Assembly: GCF_023241715.1 (NCBI RefSeq)
Contig: NZ_JALQCW010000065.1
Coordinates: 62,001-126,000 of the forward strand
Direction of reading: 5' to 3'
Origin: Pseudomonas morbosilactucae
GTDB taxonomy: Bacteria > Pseudomonadota > Gammaproteobacteria > Pseudomonadales > Pseudomonadaceae
Length of the DNA stretch: 64,000 nucleotides
Shown here: positions 15,837-28,765 of the stretch, piece after piece
Layout of the letters: every line of letters starts with the position of its first letter
How positions within the stretch are numbered: position 1 is the first letter of the stretch
Translations under genes and position numbers: made by a program
Notes under the pieces: generated by a model
What the model saw: the letters and a program-made list of their open reading frames with translations, nothing else
Databases searched by the model: none
Told to the model about the DNA's origin: nothing

Positions 15837-16402
15837 TGGCTCTGATCAACCTGCTGCCTTGGCGCGATGAACGACGTGAGCAGCGCCGCCGGCAGTTCTA
15901 TGGGGCGTTACTCATGCTGCTGTTGGTGGCGGCCGGAAGCATCCTGCTTGCCGAGCGTTTTATCGGTAGCGCCATTGAGCGGCAAGTGGCGCGTAACCAG
16001 TACCTGGCCCGGGAGCATGCCCGGCTCGATGAGCGGCTGCTCAGGCTCGATGAAGTCAAGGCGCAGCGTCAGCAGTTGCTGGAGCGGATGCAGGTGATCG
16101 AAGGGCTGAAGAACAACCGACTGATCAGCCCCCGAATCTTCGATCAGTTGGTTCGCACCCTGCCTGATGGGGTGCATTTCAGGCGCGTCAGCCTGGTGGA
16201 TCAAACCCTGACCCTCAGTGGTGTGGCCGAGTCCAATCATCGGGTGTCGGCGTTGCTGCGTAATCTGCAGGCCTCCGCCTGGTTCGCGGCCCCCAGCCTG
16301 TCGGAGGTTCAAGCCGCAGAGGCTTCCCCGTCTGAGTCGGCCTATGGGTTTCAACTGACGGTGCACCCAGTCCTGGCGCCTTTCACGGGGGCGACGCCAT
16401 GA
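15836..16402 (+). CDS. pilN: Type IV pilus assembly protein PilN
   Basis: A bitopic inner-membrane protein of 188 residues. The N-terminal INLLPWR motif that binds the PilM groove is at residues 4-10. One membrane helix spans about residues 21-43. A periplasmic coiled coil and ferredoxin-like domain follow. The ATG overlaps the pilM stop as TGATG, so the two are translationally coupled. No anomalies. Confidence 0.93.
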   Translation: MALINLLPWRDERREQRRRQFYGALLMLLLVAAGSILLAERFIGSAIERQVARNQYLAREHARLDERLLRLDEVKAQRQQLLERMQVIEGLKNNRLISPRIFDQLVRTLPDGVHFRRVSLVDQTLTLSGVAESNHRVSALLRNLQASAWFAAPSLSEVQAAEASPSESAYGFQLTVHPVLAPFTGATP

Positions 16403-17004
16403 GCGTGTGGGCATGGTTGGGAGTGGTTAGCCTGGACAGAGAAAACATCGGCGCGCTGCCGGCCATGGGCAAGGCCGCTGTCGGGCTGTTGCTGGCGCTG
16501 CTGGTGTTAGCGGTTGGTTACGGAGTGTTCCTGGCGGTTCCTTTGGTGCAGCTCGATCAGCGTCGGGCCGAGGAGGTGGCGCTCAAGCAGCAGTTCGCCG
16601 CCAAGGCGCTGCAGGGCGCCAACCTTGAGCGCTACCAAGAGCAGTTGCAGGTCATGGCGACTGACTTCGCGGTGTTGGTGGGGCAATTGCCCAGTGACAG
16701 CGAAATACCGGGCGTGCTGGAAGACATCACTCGTGTCGGCTTGGGCAATGGTCTGGTGTTCGAGGCCTTCAAGGTGCAGCCCGGGGTGCCTCGGCCGTTT
16801 TACCTGGAGCTGCCGATCCGGATCACCCTCAGCGGTGCTTATCATGATCTGGCCGCCTTCGTCAGTGGCGTGGCCAGTCTGCCGCGGATCATCACCTTGC
16901 ATGACTTCGAGATAGAGCCGCTGGAGCCCGGTAACGGCTCGCGCTTGCGCATGAGCATCCAGGCCAGGACTTACCGTTACAGCGATCGAGGCGAGTCGTC
17001 ATGA
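16399..17004 (+). CDS. pilO: Type IV pilus assembly protein PilO
   Basis: The partner of PilN in the inner-membrane alignment subcomplex, 201 residues. One membrane helix lies at about residues 24-46. The periplasmic part carries a coiled coil and the conserved end of the PilO domain, including YHDLAAFVSGVASLPRIITL near residue 145. It begins in an ATGA overlap with pilN and ends in another with pilP. Confidence 0.93.
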   Translation: MSVWAWLGVVSLDRENIGALPAMGKAAVGLLLALLVLAVGYGVFLAVPLVQLDQRRAEEVALKQQFAAKALQGANLERYQEQLQVMATDFAVLVGQLPSDSEIPGVLEDITRVGLGNGLVFEAFKVQPGVPRPFYLELPIRITLSGAYHDLAAFVSGVASLPRIITLHDFEIEPLEPGNGSRLRMSIQARTYRYSDRGESS

Positions 17005-17516
17005 AGTTCGCTCGCGTCTTGATTGCCGGATGGCTGTGCGCTGGTTTGCTTGGTTGTGGTGCCAATGACTTCAGTGATCTTGATGCTGAGATACAGCGGA
17101 TGCGCATGCAGGCGCCGGGTGAGATCGAGGCCGCACCGTCAATCCGCACGTCCCCCTCTTTTGTTTATGCCGCTGGTGGGCTGCGTAGCCCCTTTCAGTC
17201 CAGGGCGTCCGTCGTGGCTCATCAGGGCGTGAACCGCTTTGGGTCCGACCCGGCGCGCCGCAAGGCCTATCTCGAGGGTTTCGATATTGAGCAGTTCGAA
17301 ATGGTCGGCACCCTTGCCAATGCGGCGGGGGTGTTTGCCCTGCTGCGCGGTGCGGGTGGGGTGCATCGGTTGATGGTCGGTGACTACTTGGGACGCAATC
17401 ACGGGCAGGTCGTCGCAATCAGTGAAGTTCAGGTGGAGGTGATCGAGAGGGTTCCCGATGGAGCGGGTGCCTGGCTGGAGCGATCACGGGTCATTTCCTT
17501 GAAAGAGCACGTTTAG
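17001..17516 (+). CDS. pilP: Type IV pilus lipoprotein PilP
   Basis: An inner-membrane lipoprotein of 171 residues linking PilNO to the secretin. Its signal peptide ends in the lipobox LLGC (Cys near residue 19). The C-terminal beta-domain (about residues 85-171) contains MVGTLANAAGVFALLR and VGDYLGRNHGQVVAIS, typical of PilP/GspC homology regions. It overlaps the pilO stop by four bases and is followed by pilQ after 12 bases. Confidence 0.93.
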   Translation: MKFARVLIAGWLCAGLLGCGANDFSDLDAEIQRMRMQAPGEIEAAPSIRTSPSFVYAAGGLRSPFQSRASVVAHQGVNRFGSDPARRKAYLEGFDIEQFEMVGTLANAAGVFALLRGAGGVHRLMVGDYLGRNHGQVVAISEVQVEVIERVPDGAGAWLERSRVISLKEHV

Positions 17517-17528
17517 TGGGACTTCTTT

Positions 17529-18926
17529 ATGAACAGGTTTCTTTTCGCTCTTGGCGCAGCGCTATGGACAGCAATGCTGGTGTCGCCGAGTGCAACTGCT
17601 ACTCCCCAAGTGCCAGAGGTGAGTGTGGTGGCTGGGGCATCGCGCACGATGGAGCACAAGGCGTACAGCGGGGACAAGCTGTCGCTGAACTTTCAAGGCA
17701 TTGAGGTGCGGGCGGTGCTGCAACTGATCGCTGACTTCACCGGGCTCAACCTGGTGGCCAGCGACACGGTGCAAGGCGGCATTACGTTGCGTTTACGCGA
17801 TGTGCCTTGGGATCAGGCCCTGGATCTGGTGCTCAAGAGCAAGGGGCTCGATCAGCGCATGGTCGGCAACGTATTGCTGGTGGCGCCCGTGGACGAGATC
17901 ATCGCCCGCGAGCGTCAGGAGCTGCAATTGCACCGGCAGCTTGAAGACCTGGCGCCCTTGCGTCGCGAGTTGTTGCAGGTCAACTACGCCAACGCCTCAG
18001 ACATTGCCCAGTTATTCCAGTCCGTGACCCGTGGAGGAGAAGCACCCGATGAGCGGGGTTCGATAGCCGTCGATGAGCGGACCAACAACATCATTGCCCT
18101 GCAGACCCAGGACCGTCTCGATGAGTTGCGCCGCATTCTTGCCCAGCTGGACATCCCGGTGCGCCAAGTGATGATCGAGGCGCGGATTGTCGAGGCCAAC
18201 GTCGACTTCGACAAAAGCCTGGGGGTGCGCTGGGGTGGTTCGTGGCGAGGCAAGGGCGGCTGGAATTTGTCCGGAAGCCAGGGCGGTGCGGGTGGTTCGA
18301 GCATTGGCACGCCGGGCAGCGGACTGGTTAACGCCCCGTTCGTCGACTTGGGGGTTGCGGCCAGTACCTCGGGTATCGGCGTGGCCTATATCACTGACAA
18401 TGTCCTGCTGGACCTGGAGCTGAGCGCCATGGAAAAAAGCGGCAATGGCGAGATCGTCTCCCAGCCCAAGGTGGTCACGGCCGACAAGGAGACCGCGAGA
18501 ATTCTCAAAGGCACCGAAATTCCCTTTCAGGAAGCCAGCTCCAGCGGGGCTACCTCGGTGTCCTTCCGGGAGGCATCGCTGTCCCTGGAGGTCACGCCGC
18601 AGATCACCCCGGACAACCGGGTGATCATGGAGGTCAAGGTGACCAAGGATGAGCCGGATTACCTGAACAAGGTCCAGGAGGTGCCGCCTATCAAGAAGAA
18701 CGAGGTCAATGCCAAGGTCCTGGTCAACGATGGCTCGACCATTGTCATCGGTGGGGTTTTTTCAAATACCCAAAGTAAGGTTGTAGATAAAGTGCCATTT
18801 CTTGGCGATGTGCCGTATCTTGGCCGCCTTTTCCGGCGTGACGTGGTGTCGGAGAAAAAATCCGAGCTGCTGGTATTTCTCACTCCACGTATCATGAACA
18901 ACCAGGCGATTGCTGTGAGTCGTTGA
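17529..18926 (+). CDS. pilQ: Short type IV pilus / DNA-uptake secretin PilQ (HofQ-like)
   Basis: An outer-membrane secretin of 465 residues. After a signal peptide (about residues 1-25) comes the STN/N0 domain (SLNFQGIEVRAVLQLIADFTG). An N1 domain and a secretin core with the hallmark VPFLGDVPYLGRLFRR follow. The ~700-residue PilQ of P. aeruginosa carries peptidoglycan-binding AMIN domains before N0. Here N0 begins at about residue 48, so those domains are absent. The size resembles HofQ of the E. coli DNA-catabolism operon. The gene is complete, in frame and coupled to pilMNOP, so this is an alternative architecture rather than a truncation. Confidence 0.93.
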   Translation: MNRFLFALGAALWTAMLVSPSATATPQVPEVSVVAGASRTMEHKAYSGDKLSLNFQGIEVRAVLQLIADFTGLNLVASDTVQGGITLRLRDVPWDQALDLVLKSKGLDQRMVGNVLLVAPVDEIIARERQELQLHRQLEDLAPLRRELLQVNYANASDIAQLFQSVTRGGEAPDERGSIAVDERTNNIIALQTQDRLDELRRILAQLDIPVRQVMIEARIVEANVDFDKSLGVRWGGSWRGKGGWNLSGSQGGAGGSSIGTPGSGLVNAPFVDLGVAASTSGIGVAYITDNVLLDLELSAMEKSGNGEIVSQPKVVTADKETARILKGTEIPFQEASSSGATSVSFREASLSLEVTPQITPDNRVIMEVKVTKDEPDYLNKVQEVPPIKKNEVNAKVLVNDGSTIVIGGVFSNTQSKVVDKVPFLGDVPYLGRLFRRDVVSEKKSELLVFLTPRIMNNQAIAVSR

Positions 18927-18930
18927 TTCT

Positions 18931-19449
18931 GTGCGAAATTTGATTCTTGTTGGGCCAATGGGGGCTGGCAAAAGCACCATTGGTCGCTTGCTGGCCAAAG
19001 AGCTGCGCCTGCCATTCAAAGATTCCGATAAGGAAATTGAACTGCGCACGGGCGCCAATATCCCGTGGATCTTCGATAAGGAAGGCGAACCCGGCTTTCG
19101 TGATCGCGAAGAGGCGATGATCGCCGAGCTGTGCGCATCCGACGGTGTGGTCCTGGCCACGGGCGGCGGCGCAGTGATGCGTGATGCCAATCGACGAGCC
19201 CTGCACGAGGGCGGTCGAGTGGTTTATCTGCATGCCTCCGTCGAGCAGCAGGTAGGGCGCACGGCACGGGACCGCAATCGTCCCCTGTTGCGCACCGCCG
19301 ATCCGGCCAAGACCCTGCGTGACCTGCTGGCCATTCGCGATCCGCTGTATCGGGAAATCGCTGATCTGGTGGTGGAAACCGATGAGCGGCCGCCGCGAAT
19401 GGTGGTGCTGGACATACTGGAGCGCTTGCAGCAGCTTCCTCCCCGTTAA
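18931..19449 (+). CDS. aroK: Shikimate kinase
   Basis: Phosphorylates shikimate at C3 in the common aromatic pathway. 172 residues from a GTG start. The P-loop GPMGAGKS is near residue 9, the DSD shikimate-binding motif near residue 32, and the GGGAV motif near residue 80. The lid region RPLL follows near residue 118. It is four bases downstream of pilQ and upstream of aroB, the usual pil-aro-damX order in gamma-proteobacteria. Confidence 0.97.
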   Translation: MRNLILVGPMGAGKSTIGRLLAKELRLPFKDSDKEIELRTGANIPWIFDKEGEPGFRDREEAMIAELCASDGVVLATGGGAVMRDANRRALHEGGRVVYLHASVEQQVGRTARDRNRPLLRTADPAKTLRDLLAIRDPLYREIADLVVETDERPPRMVVLDILERLQQLPPR

Positions 19450-19598
19450 TGCCGCGGGCGAAATGCGCTATCCTCGCCGACGCGTCGCAAGCCCTCTGGG
19501 ATGTGGCGCAAGGCTATCAGGCAGCGTCAGAAAACCAGGCACTGCCCGTCGTTTAATGTGGGGCAGGGCGCCTGCTTCCATCTTCATTGTGGGGACAC

Positions 19599-20699
19599 AT
19601 GCAGACACTTAAGGTCGATCTCGGCGAGCGCAGCTACCCGATTCATATTGGCGAAGGTTTGTTGGATCAGCCCGAGTGGCTGGTGCCACATATCGCCGGG
19701 CGGCAAGTGGCGATCATTTCCAATGAAACCGTCGCGCCGCTGTACCTTGAGCGTCTGACCCGCAGCCTTGGGCAATTCTCGGTGATCTCGGTGGTGTTGC
19801 CCGATGGCGAAGCCTTCAAGAACTGGGAAACCCTGCAACTGATTTTCGATGGCCTGCTCACTGCCCGGCACGACCGTCGTACCACCATCATCGCCCTGGG
19901 CGGCGGTGTGATCGGCGACATGGCCGGTTTTGCCGCTGCTTGCTATCAGCGCGGCGTGGACTTTATCCAGATCCCCACCACCCTGTTGTCCCAAGTGGAC
20001 TCGTCGGTGGGCGGCAAGACCGGGATCAACCATCCCCTGGGCAAGAACATGGTCGGAGCCTTCTATCAGCCCAATGTGGTGCTGGTCGATACCGCCAGCC
20101 TCAATACTTTGCCAGCACGCGAGCTTTCCGCGGGCCTGGCGGAAGTCATCAAGTACGGCCTGATCTGTGATGAGCCGTTTCTCACTTGGCTGGAAGAAAA
20201 CGTCGACCGCTTGCGGGCACTCGACCAGCCTGCGCTGACCTATGCCATCCAGCGCTCTTGCGCGGCCAAGGCGGCGGTGGTTGGGGCTGATGAGCGTGAG
20301 TCCGGGGTGCGCGCCACCTTGAACCTGGGCCACACCTTTGGCCACGCCATCGAAACTCACATGGGTTATGGCGTGTGGCTGCATGGTGAAGCGGTGGCTG
20401 CCGGCACCGTCATGGCCCTGGAAATGTCCGCGCGCCTAGGCTGGATCTCCAGCCAGGAGCGCGATCGCGGTATTCGCCTGTTCCAGCGTGCGGGCCTGCC
20501 GGTCATCCCGCCTGAGGAGATGACTGAGGCAGATTTTCTCGAACACATGGCAATTGACAAGAAAGTGATCGACGGTCGTTTGCGTCTGGTGCTGTTGCGC
20601 CGCATGGGCGAAGCCGTAGTGACCGACGATTATCCGAAAGAGGTTTTACAGGCCACGCTGGGAGCGGACTACCGCGCCCTGGCTCAGCTTAAAGGTTAA
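19599..20699 (+). CDS. aroB: 3-Dehydroquinate synthase
   Basis: Converts DAHP to 3-dehydroquinate, the second step of the shikimate pathway. 366 residues. The NAD-binding motif GGGVIGDMAGFAAA is near residue 102, and the zinc ligands lie in the downstream helical domain (GHTFGHAIE). The start ATG at 19599 is preceded by GGGGA with a three-base gap. The in-frame codon at 19587 would only add MWGH and lacks a site. The 149-base gap from aroK shows no other gene. Confidence 0.97.
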   Translation: MQTLKVDLGERSYPIHIGEGLLDQPEWLVPHIAGRQVAIISNETVAPLYLERLTRSLGQFSVISVVLPDGEAFKNWETLQLIFDGLLTARHDRRTTIIALGGGVIGDMAGFAAACYQRGVDFIQIPTTLLSQVDSSVGGKTGINHPLGKNMVGAFYQPNVVLVDTASLNTLPARELSAGLAEVIKYGLICDEPFLTWLEENVDRLRALDQPALTYAIQRSCAAKAAVVGADERESGVRATLNLGHTFGHAIETHMGYGVWLHGEAVAAGTVMALEMSARLGWISSQERDRGIRLFQRAGLPVIPPEEMTEADFLEHMAIDKKVIDGRLRLVLLRRMGEAVVTDDYPKEVLQATLGADYRALAQLKG

Positions 20700-20709
20700 T
20701 AAGATCACG

Positions 20710-22284
20710 ATGACTAGTTTGCACGCCGACGAGGCTTTCCTCGGCCATTACCAGTTGAGCCACGACCCTTTCGCTCCACGGGTCCCGGGTTTCAAATTCT
20801 TTCCTGCGCAACGCAAGCCGGTGTTGGGTCAATTGCATCACCTGGCGCGTTACAGCCAGTTGTTGCTGGTGGTCACTGGCCCGCAAGGCAGTGGCAAGAC
20901 CCTGCTGCGCCAGGCGCTGGTCGCCAGCACCAATAAGCAGTCGGTACAGAGCGTGGTAGTGTCCGCTCGTGGTGCCGGTGACGCCGCCGGTGTGCTGCGT
21001 CAAGTGGCCCAGGCGTTGAACGTCGCCCAGGCTGAGATCGGTGCGATTCTGGCCCAGGTGGTGCAGTTGGCGCTGACCGGTCAGGAAGTCTATCTGCTGG
21101 TGGATGATGCCGAGCAGTTGGATGAATCGGCCCTCGAGACCTTGCTGGCGTTGGCGGCGGGCGCACCGGAAGGGCGCCCCCATGTGTTCCTGTTCGGTGA
21201 GTCGTCGCTGATCGCCGTCCTGGACCAGTTGAGTGCCGAGGAAGAGCGCTTCCACGTCATCGAATTACAGCCCTACAGCGAAGAAGAAACCCGCGAATAC
21301 CTGGCCCAGCGTCTTGAAGGTGCCGGCCAGGGTATCGAACTTTTCTCCGCGGATCAGATCAGTGATATTCACGAAAGCTCCGATGGCTGGCCTGGAACCA
21401 TCAATCAGGTCGCTCGGGATGCAATGATCGAAGCCATGATTGCCAGCCGCTCCGCGGTCAAGCGTCCAAGTATGGGGTTCAACATGCCGAAGAAACACGT
21501 ATTGGCCATCTCCGCTGTTGTGGTGGTCGCGGTGGCCGCCGCCTGGTTGATGCCGGGCCGCAGCAAAGCACCGACCAGCGGTACTCCCGCCACCGAGCAG
21601 GCGCAGTTGCCCCTGGGGCAGACGCCGACGCCAAACAGCGGTGGCAACCCTGCAGTCGAGTTCGCCGGCTCTTCGCAACCGATGCCGCTGCCGCTGGTAG
21701 GGCAGTCGCAACCGGTGATGCGTGGGCCGCTGGCGGAAGAAGCGGGTGGCATCACTGAGGGTGACGACGGCGTACCGGTGGAAGGCTCCAGCGCTGTACC
21801 GCCGACTGTGACCAGCACTGCGCCACCCGCGGGCGTGGCAGCAGGTCCGGCACCGACTCCGGCTGCACGTCCAACGCCGGCACCGACTCAGGTCGCCACT
21901 GCCAAGCCGGCGCCTGTCGCCAAGCCTGTTGAGAAACCGGCTGCGGCCGCCAAGCCTGCTCCTGCCGAGAAACCGGTCACCGTGGCCAAGGCCGCCGGTG
22001 GCAGCTGGTACGCCGGCCAGGCACCGGGTAACTACGTGGTGCAGATCCTCGGCACCAGCTCGGAAACCACAGCCCAGAATTTCGTCAAGGAGCAGGGCGG
22101 CGAGTACCGTTACTTCAAGAAAGTCCTCAACGGCAAGCCGCTGTATGTGATCACTTACGGTAACTTCTCCAACCGCGATGCAGCGGTAAATGCCATCAAA
22201 TCCTTGCCAGCGAAGGTTCAGGCTGGTAAACCTTGGCCTCGCACTGTCGCTAGCGTTCAACAAGAACTGGCAACAACTCGCTGA
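20710..22284 (+). CDS. damX: DamX-like AAA ATPase with C-terminal SPOR domain
   Basis: A 524-residue cell-division protein. The N-terminal cytoplasmic AAA/ExeA-like domain has Walker A GPQGSGKT near residue 57 and Walker B VYLLVDDAEQL near residue 120. One membrane helix lies at about residues 263-282. A long Pro/Ala/Thr-rich periplasmic linker (about 285-435) is followed by a SPOR domain (NYVVQILGTSSETTAQNF) that should target the septum. It has the normal position after aroB. Confidence 0.92.
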   Translation: MTSLHADEAFLGHYQLSHDPFAPRVPGFKFFPAQRKPVLGQLHHLARYSQLLLVVTGPQGSGKTLLRQALVASTNKQSVQSVVVSARGAGDAAGVLRQVAQALNVAQAEIGAILAQVVQLALTGQEVYLLVDDAEQLDESALETLLALAAGAPEGRPHVFLFGESSLIAVLDQLSAEEERFHVIELQPYSEEETREYLAQRLEGAGQGIELFSADQISDIHESSDGWPGTINQVARDAMIEAMIASRSAVKRPSMGFNMPKKHVLAISAVVVVAVAAAWLMPGRSKAPTSGTPATEQAQLPLGQTPTPNSGGNPAVEFAGSSQPMPLPLVGQSQPVMRGPLAEEAGGITEGDDGVPVEGSSAVPPTVTSTAPPAGVAAGPAPTPAARPTPAPTQVATAKPAPVAKPVEKPAAAAKPAPAEKPVTVAKAAGGSWYAGQAPGNYVVQILGTSSETTAQNFVKEQGGEYRYFKKVLNGKPLYVITYGNFSNRDAAVNAIKSLPAKVQAGKPWPRTVASVQQELATTR

Positions 22285-22634
22285 AGATCCGGCGGCCTTA
22301 CCCGGGCCGCCCCTCCCGGCAACCTCAAAATTTCCGCAAAGGCATGCTGCCCTCCAGGCCGCGTGCCTTGTGGTGTCTGCGTCACAGTAGTTTTTGAGTC
22401 GTAGCAGTCAAAATCAAAACTTTTTTGACTAGCACAGCGTATCGCTTTAAAACGTTCATATATGCGACATAAATTTACGACATTTCGTCGCTAAATTTGT
22501 GGGTGTTTGTGTCCGTGTGTACAATGACCTCCCTTTTGCCCCCGCAAAGCTGGCGTACGTTCGGCGTGGAAGGTAACCGGTTGAATTGAAAAGAAATTTG
22601 CCTCGATAAGGGGCAGCCTGGTGAGAAAGTGTCT
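22285..22634. other. damX-gltB gap with a hairpin and a candidate operator
   Basis: 350 bases without a gene. GGCGGCC (22291-22297) and GGCCGCC (22305-22311) form a GC-rich hairpin just after damX, without a T run. An AT-rich stretch at about 22380-22500 presumably carries the gltB promoter. Inside it an imperfect palindrome at 22471-22498 reads AAATTTA-CGAC-ATTTC-GTCG-C-TAAATTT and could bind a regulator. I cannot choose a convincing -35/-10 pair. The rest shows nothing recognisable. Confidence 0.5.
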
Positions 22635-27080
<4,446 letters not shown>

Positions 27081-27097
27081 CGCAGCTGCAGGCTACG

Positions 27098-27183
27098 AGC
27101 CTCAAGCGACAAGCTTGACGCTCGTGCGCGGTGTGCCGACTTAATGTGATTGTCTTGCAGCTTGAAGCTTGTCGCTTGAGGCT
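27098..27183. repeat. 19-bp perfect inverted repeat between gltB and gltD
   Basis: The 19 bases at 27098-27116 (AGCCTCAAGCGACAAGCTT) recur exactly inverted at 27165-27183. The 48-base loop itself contains TCTTGCAGCTTG. It belongs to the same family as 2296-2331 and 28645-28696. As it lies within one operon it would be transcribed and fold into a strong stem just upstream of the gltD start. Confidence 0.85.
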
Positions 27184-27204
27184 GTCGTAAAGAGGTTCCT
27201 GAAC

Positions 27205-28623
27205 ATGGCCGAACGTCTCAATAACGACTTCCAGTTCATCGAGGTCGGACGTAAAGACCCGAAGAAGAAACTGTTGCGTCAACGCAAGAAAGAGTTCGTG
27301 GAAATCTACGAACCCTTCAAACCCCAGCATTCGGCCGATCAGGCCCACCGCTGCCTGGGTTGCGGCAACCCGTATTGCGAATGGAAGTGCCCAGTGCACA
27401 ACTTCATTCCCAACTGGCTCAAGTTGGTGGCCGAGGGCAACATCCTCGCCGCCGCCGAGCTGTCGCACCAGACCAACACCCTGCCGGAAGTCTGCGGCCG
27501 GGTCTGCCCGCAGGACCGTCTGTGCGAGGGTGCCTGCACCCTGAACGACGGTTTCGGCGCGGTGACCATTGGTTCGGTGGAGAAGTACATCACCGACACC
27601 GCCTTCGCCATGGGCTGGCGCCCGGACATGTCCAAGGTCAAGCCGACCGGCAAGCGCGTGGCCATCATTGGCGCGGGCCCGGCCGGCCTGGGCTGTGCCG
27701 ACGTGCTGGTGCGTGGCGGTGTGACTCCGGTGGTGTTCGATAAGAACCCGGAAATCGGCGGCCTGCTGACCTTCGGCATCCCCGAGTTCAAGCTGGAAAA
27801 AACCGTACTGAGCAACCGTCGTGAAGTGTTCACCGGCATGGGCATCGAGTTCCGCCTGAACACCGAAATCGGCAAAGACGTGACCATGGAGCAACTGCTC
27901 GCCGAATACGATGCCGTGTTCATGGGCATGGGCACCTACACCTACATGAAGGGCGGCTTTGCCGGTGAGGACCTGCCGGGCGTCTACGACGCGCTGGACT
28001 TCCTGATCGCCAACGTCAACCGCAACCTGGGCTTTGAAAAGTCGCCGGAAGACTTCGTCGACATGAAGGGCAAGAAGGTTGTGGTACTGGGCGGTGGCGA
28101 TACCGCGATGGACTGCAACCGCACCTCGATCCGTCAGGGCGCCAAGTCGGTGACCTGCGCCTATCGTCGTGACGAAGCGAACATGCCCGGCTCGCGCAAA
28201 GAGGTGAAGAACGCCAAGGAAGAAGGCGTGAAATTCCTCTACAACCGCCAGCCGATCGCCATTGTTGGCGAAGACCGCGTCGAAGGCGTGAAGGTGGTCG
28301 AGACCCGTCTCGGCGAGCCGGACGCCCGTGGCCGTCGCAGCCCTGAGCCGATCCCCGGTTCTGAAGAGATCATCCCGGCCGACGCCGTGGTCATCGCCTT
28401 CGGCTTCCGCCCAAGCCCGGCGCCGTGGTTTGAGCAGTTTGAAATCCAGACCGACAGCCAGGGCCGCGTTGTAGCCCCGGAACAAGGTCAGTACAAGCAC
28501 CAGACCAGCAACCCGAAAATCTTCGCCGGTGGCGACATGGTGCGCGGTTCCGACCTGGTGGTGACGGCGATCTTCGAAGGCCGCAACGCCGCCGAAGGCA
28601 TCCTGGATTATCTAGGGGTCTAA
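27205..28623 (+). CDS. gltD: Glutamate synthase (NADPH), small (beta) subunit
   Basis: 472 residues. Supplies electrons from NADPH through FAD and 4Fe-4S clusters to GltB. The N-terminal cluster-binding cysteines are CLGCGNPYCEWKCP and CGRVCPQDRLCEGAC. The FAD GxGxxG is VAIIGAGPAGLGCADVL near residue 150, and the NADPH Rossmann is VVVLGGGDTAMDC near residue 292. The conserved start is the ATG at 27205 (MAERLNNDFQF). The in-frame upstream codon at 27169 falls inside the inverted repeat and is rejected. Confidence 0.98.
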   Translation: MAERLNNDFQFIEVGRKDPKKKLLRQRKKEFVEIYEPFKPQHSADQAHRCLGCGNPYCEWKCPVHNFIPNWLKLVAEGNILAAAELSHQTNTLPEVCGRVCPQDRLCEGACTLNDGFGAVTIGSVEKYITDTAFAMGWRPDMSKVKPTGKRVAIIGAGPAGLGCADVLVRGGVTPVVFDKNPEIGGLLTFGIPEFKLEKTVLSNRREVFTGMGIEFRLNTEIGKDVTMEQLLAEYDAVFMGMGTYTYMKGGFAGEDLPGVYDALDFLIANVNRNLGFEKSPEDFVDMKGKKVVVLGGGDTAMDCNRTSIRQGAKSVTCAYRRDEANMPGSRKEVKNAKEEGVKFLYNRQPIAIVGEDRVEGVKVVETRLGEPDARGRRSPEPIPGSEEIIPADAVVIAFGFRPSPAPWFEQFEIQTDSQGRVVAPEQGQYKHQTSNPKIFAGGDMVRGSDLVVTAIFEGRNAAEGILDYLGV

Positions 28624-28644
28624 AGACCCCAGCGGCAAGTTTCA

Positions 28645-28696
28645 AGCTACAAGCTGCAAGTGAAGCAACCGCGCTTTGAACTTGCAGCTTGTAGCT
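28645..28696. repeat. 16-bp perfect inverted repeat between gltD and hemE
   Basis: AGCTACAAGCTGCAAG (28645-28660) and CTTGCAGCTTGTAGCT (28681-28696) are exact reverse complements with a 20-base loop. Partly paired outer arms extend to about 28631 and 28710. It shares its CAAGCTGCAAG core with the repeat at 2296-2331. The stem is not followed by a T run. Confidence 0.85.
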
Positions 28697-28765
28697 AGTC
28701 ACTTGTGGCTGTCCTTCTGCATCTCGCTCTGAGAAAATGCCCCCACTTTTTTTCCGGATGCCGAC

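Noticed and set aside
17529..18926. pilQ as a pseudogene because it is short
   Set aside because: The frame is intact from a signal peptide to the normal secretin end, and it follows pilP after 12 bases; it is a complete shorter form.
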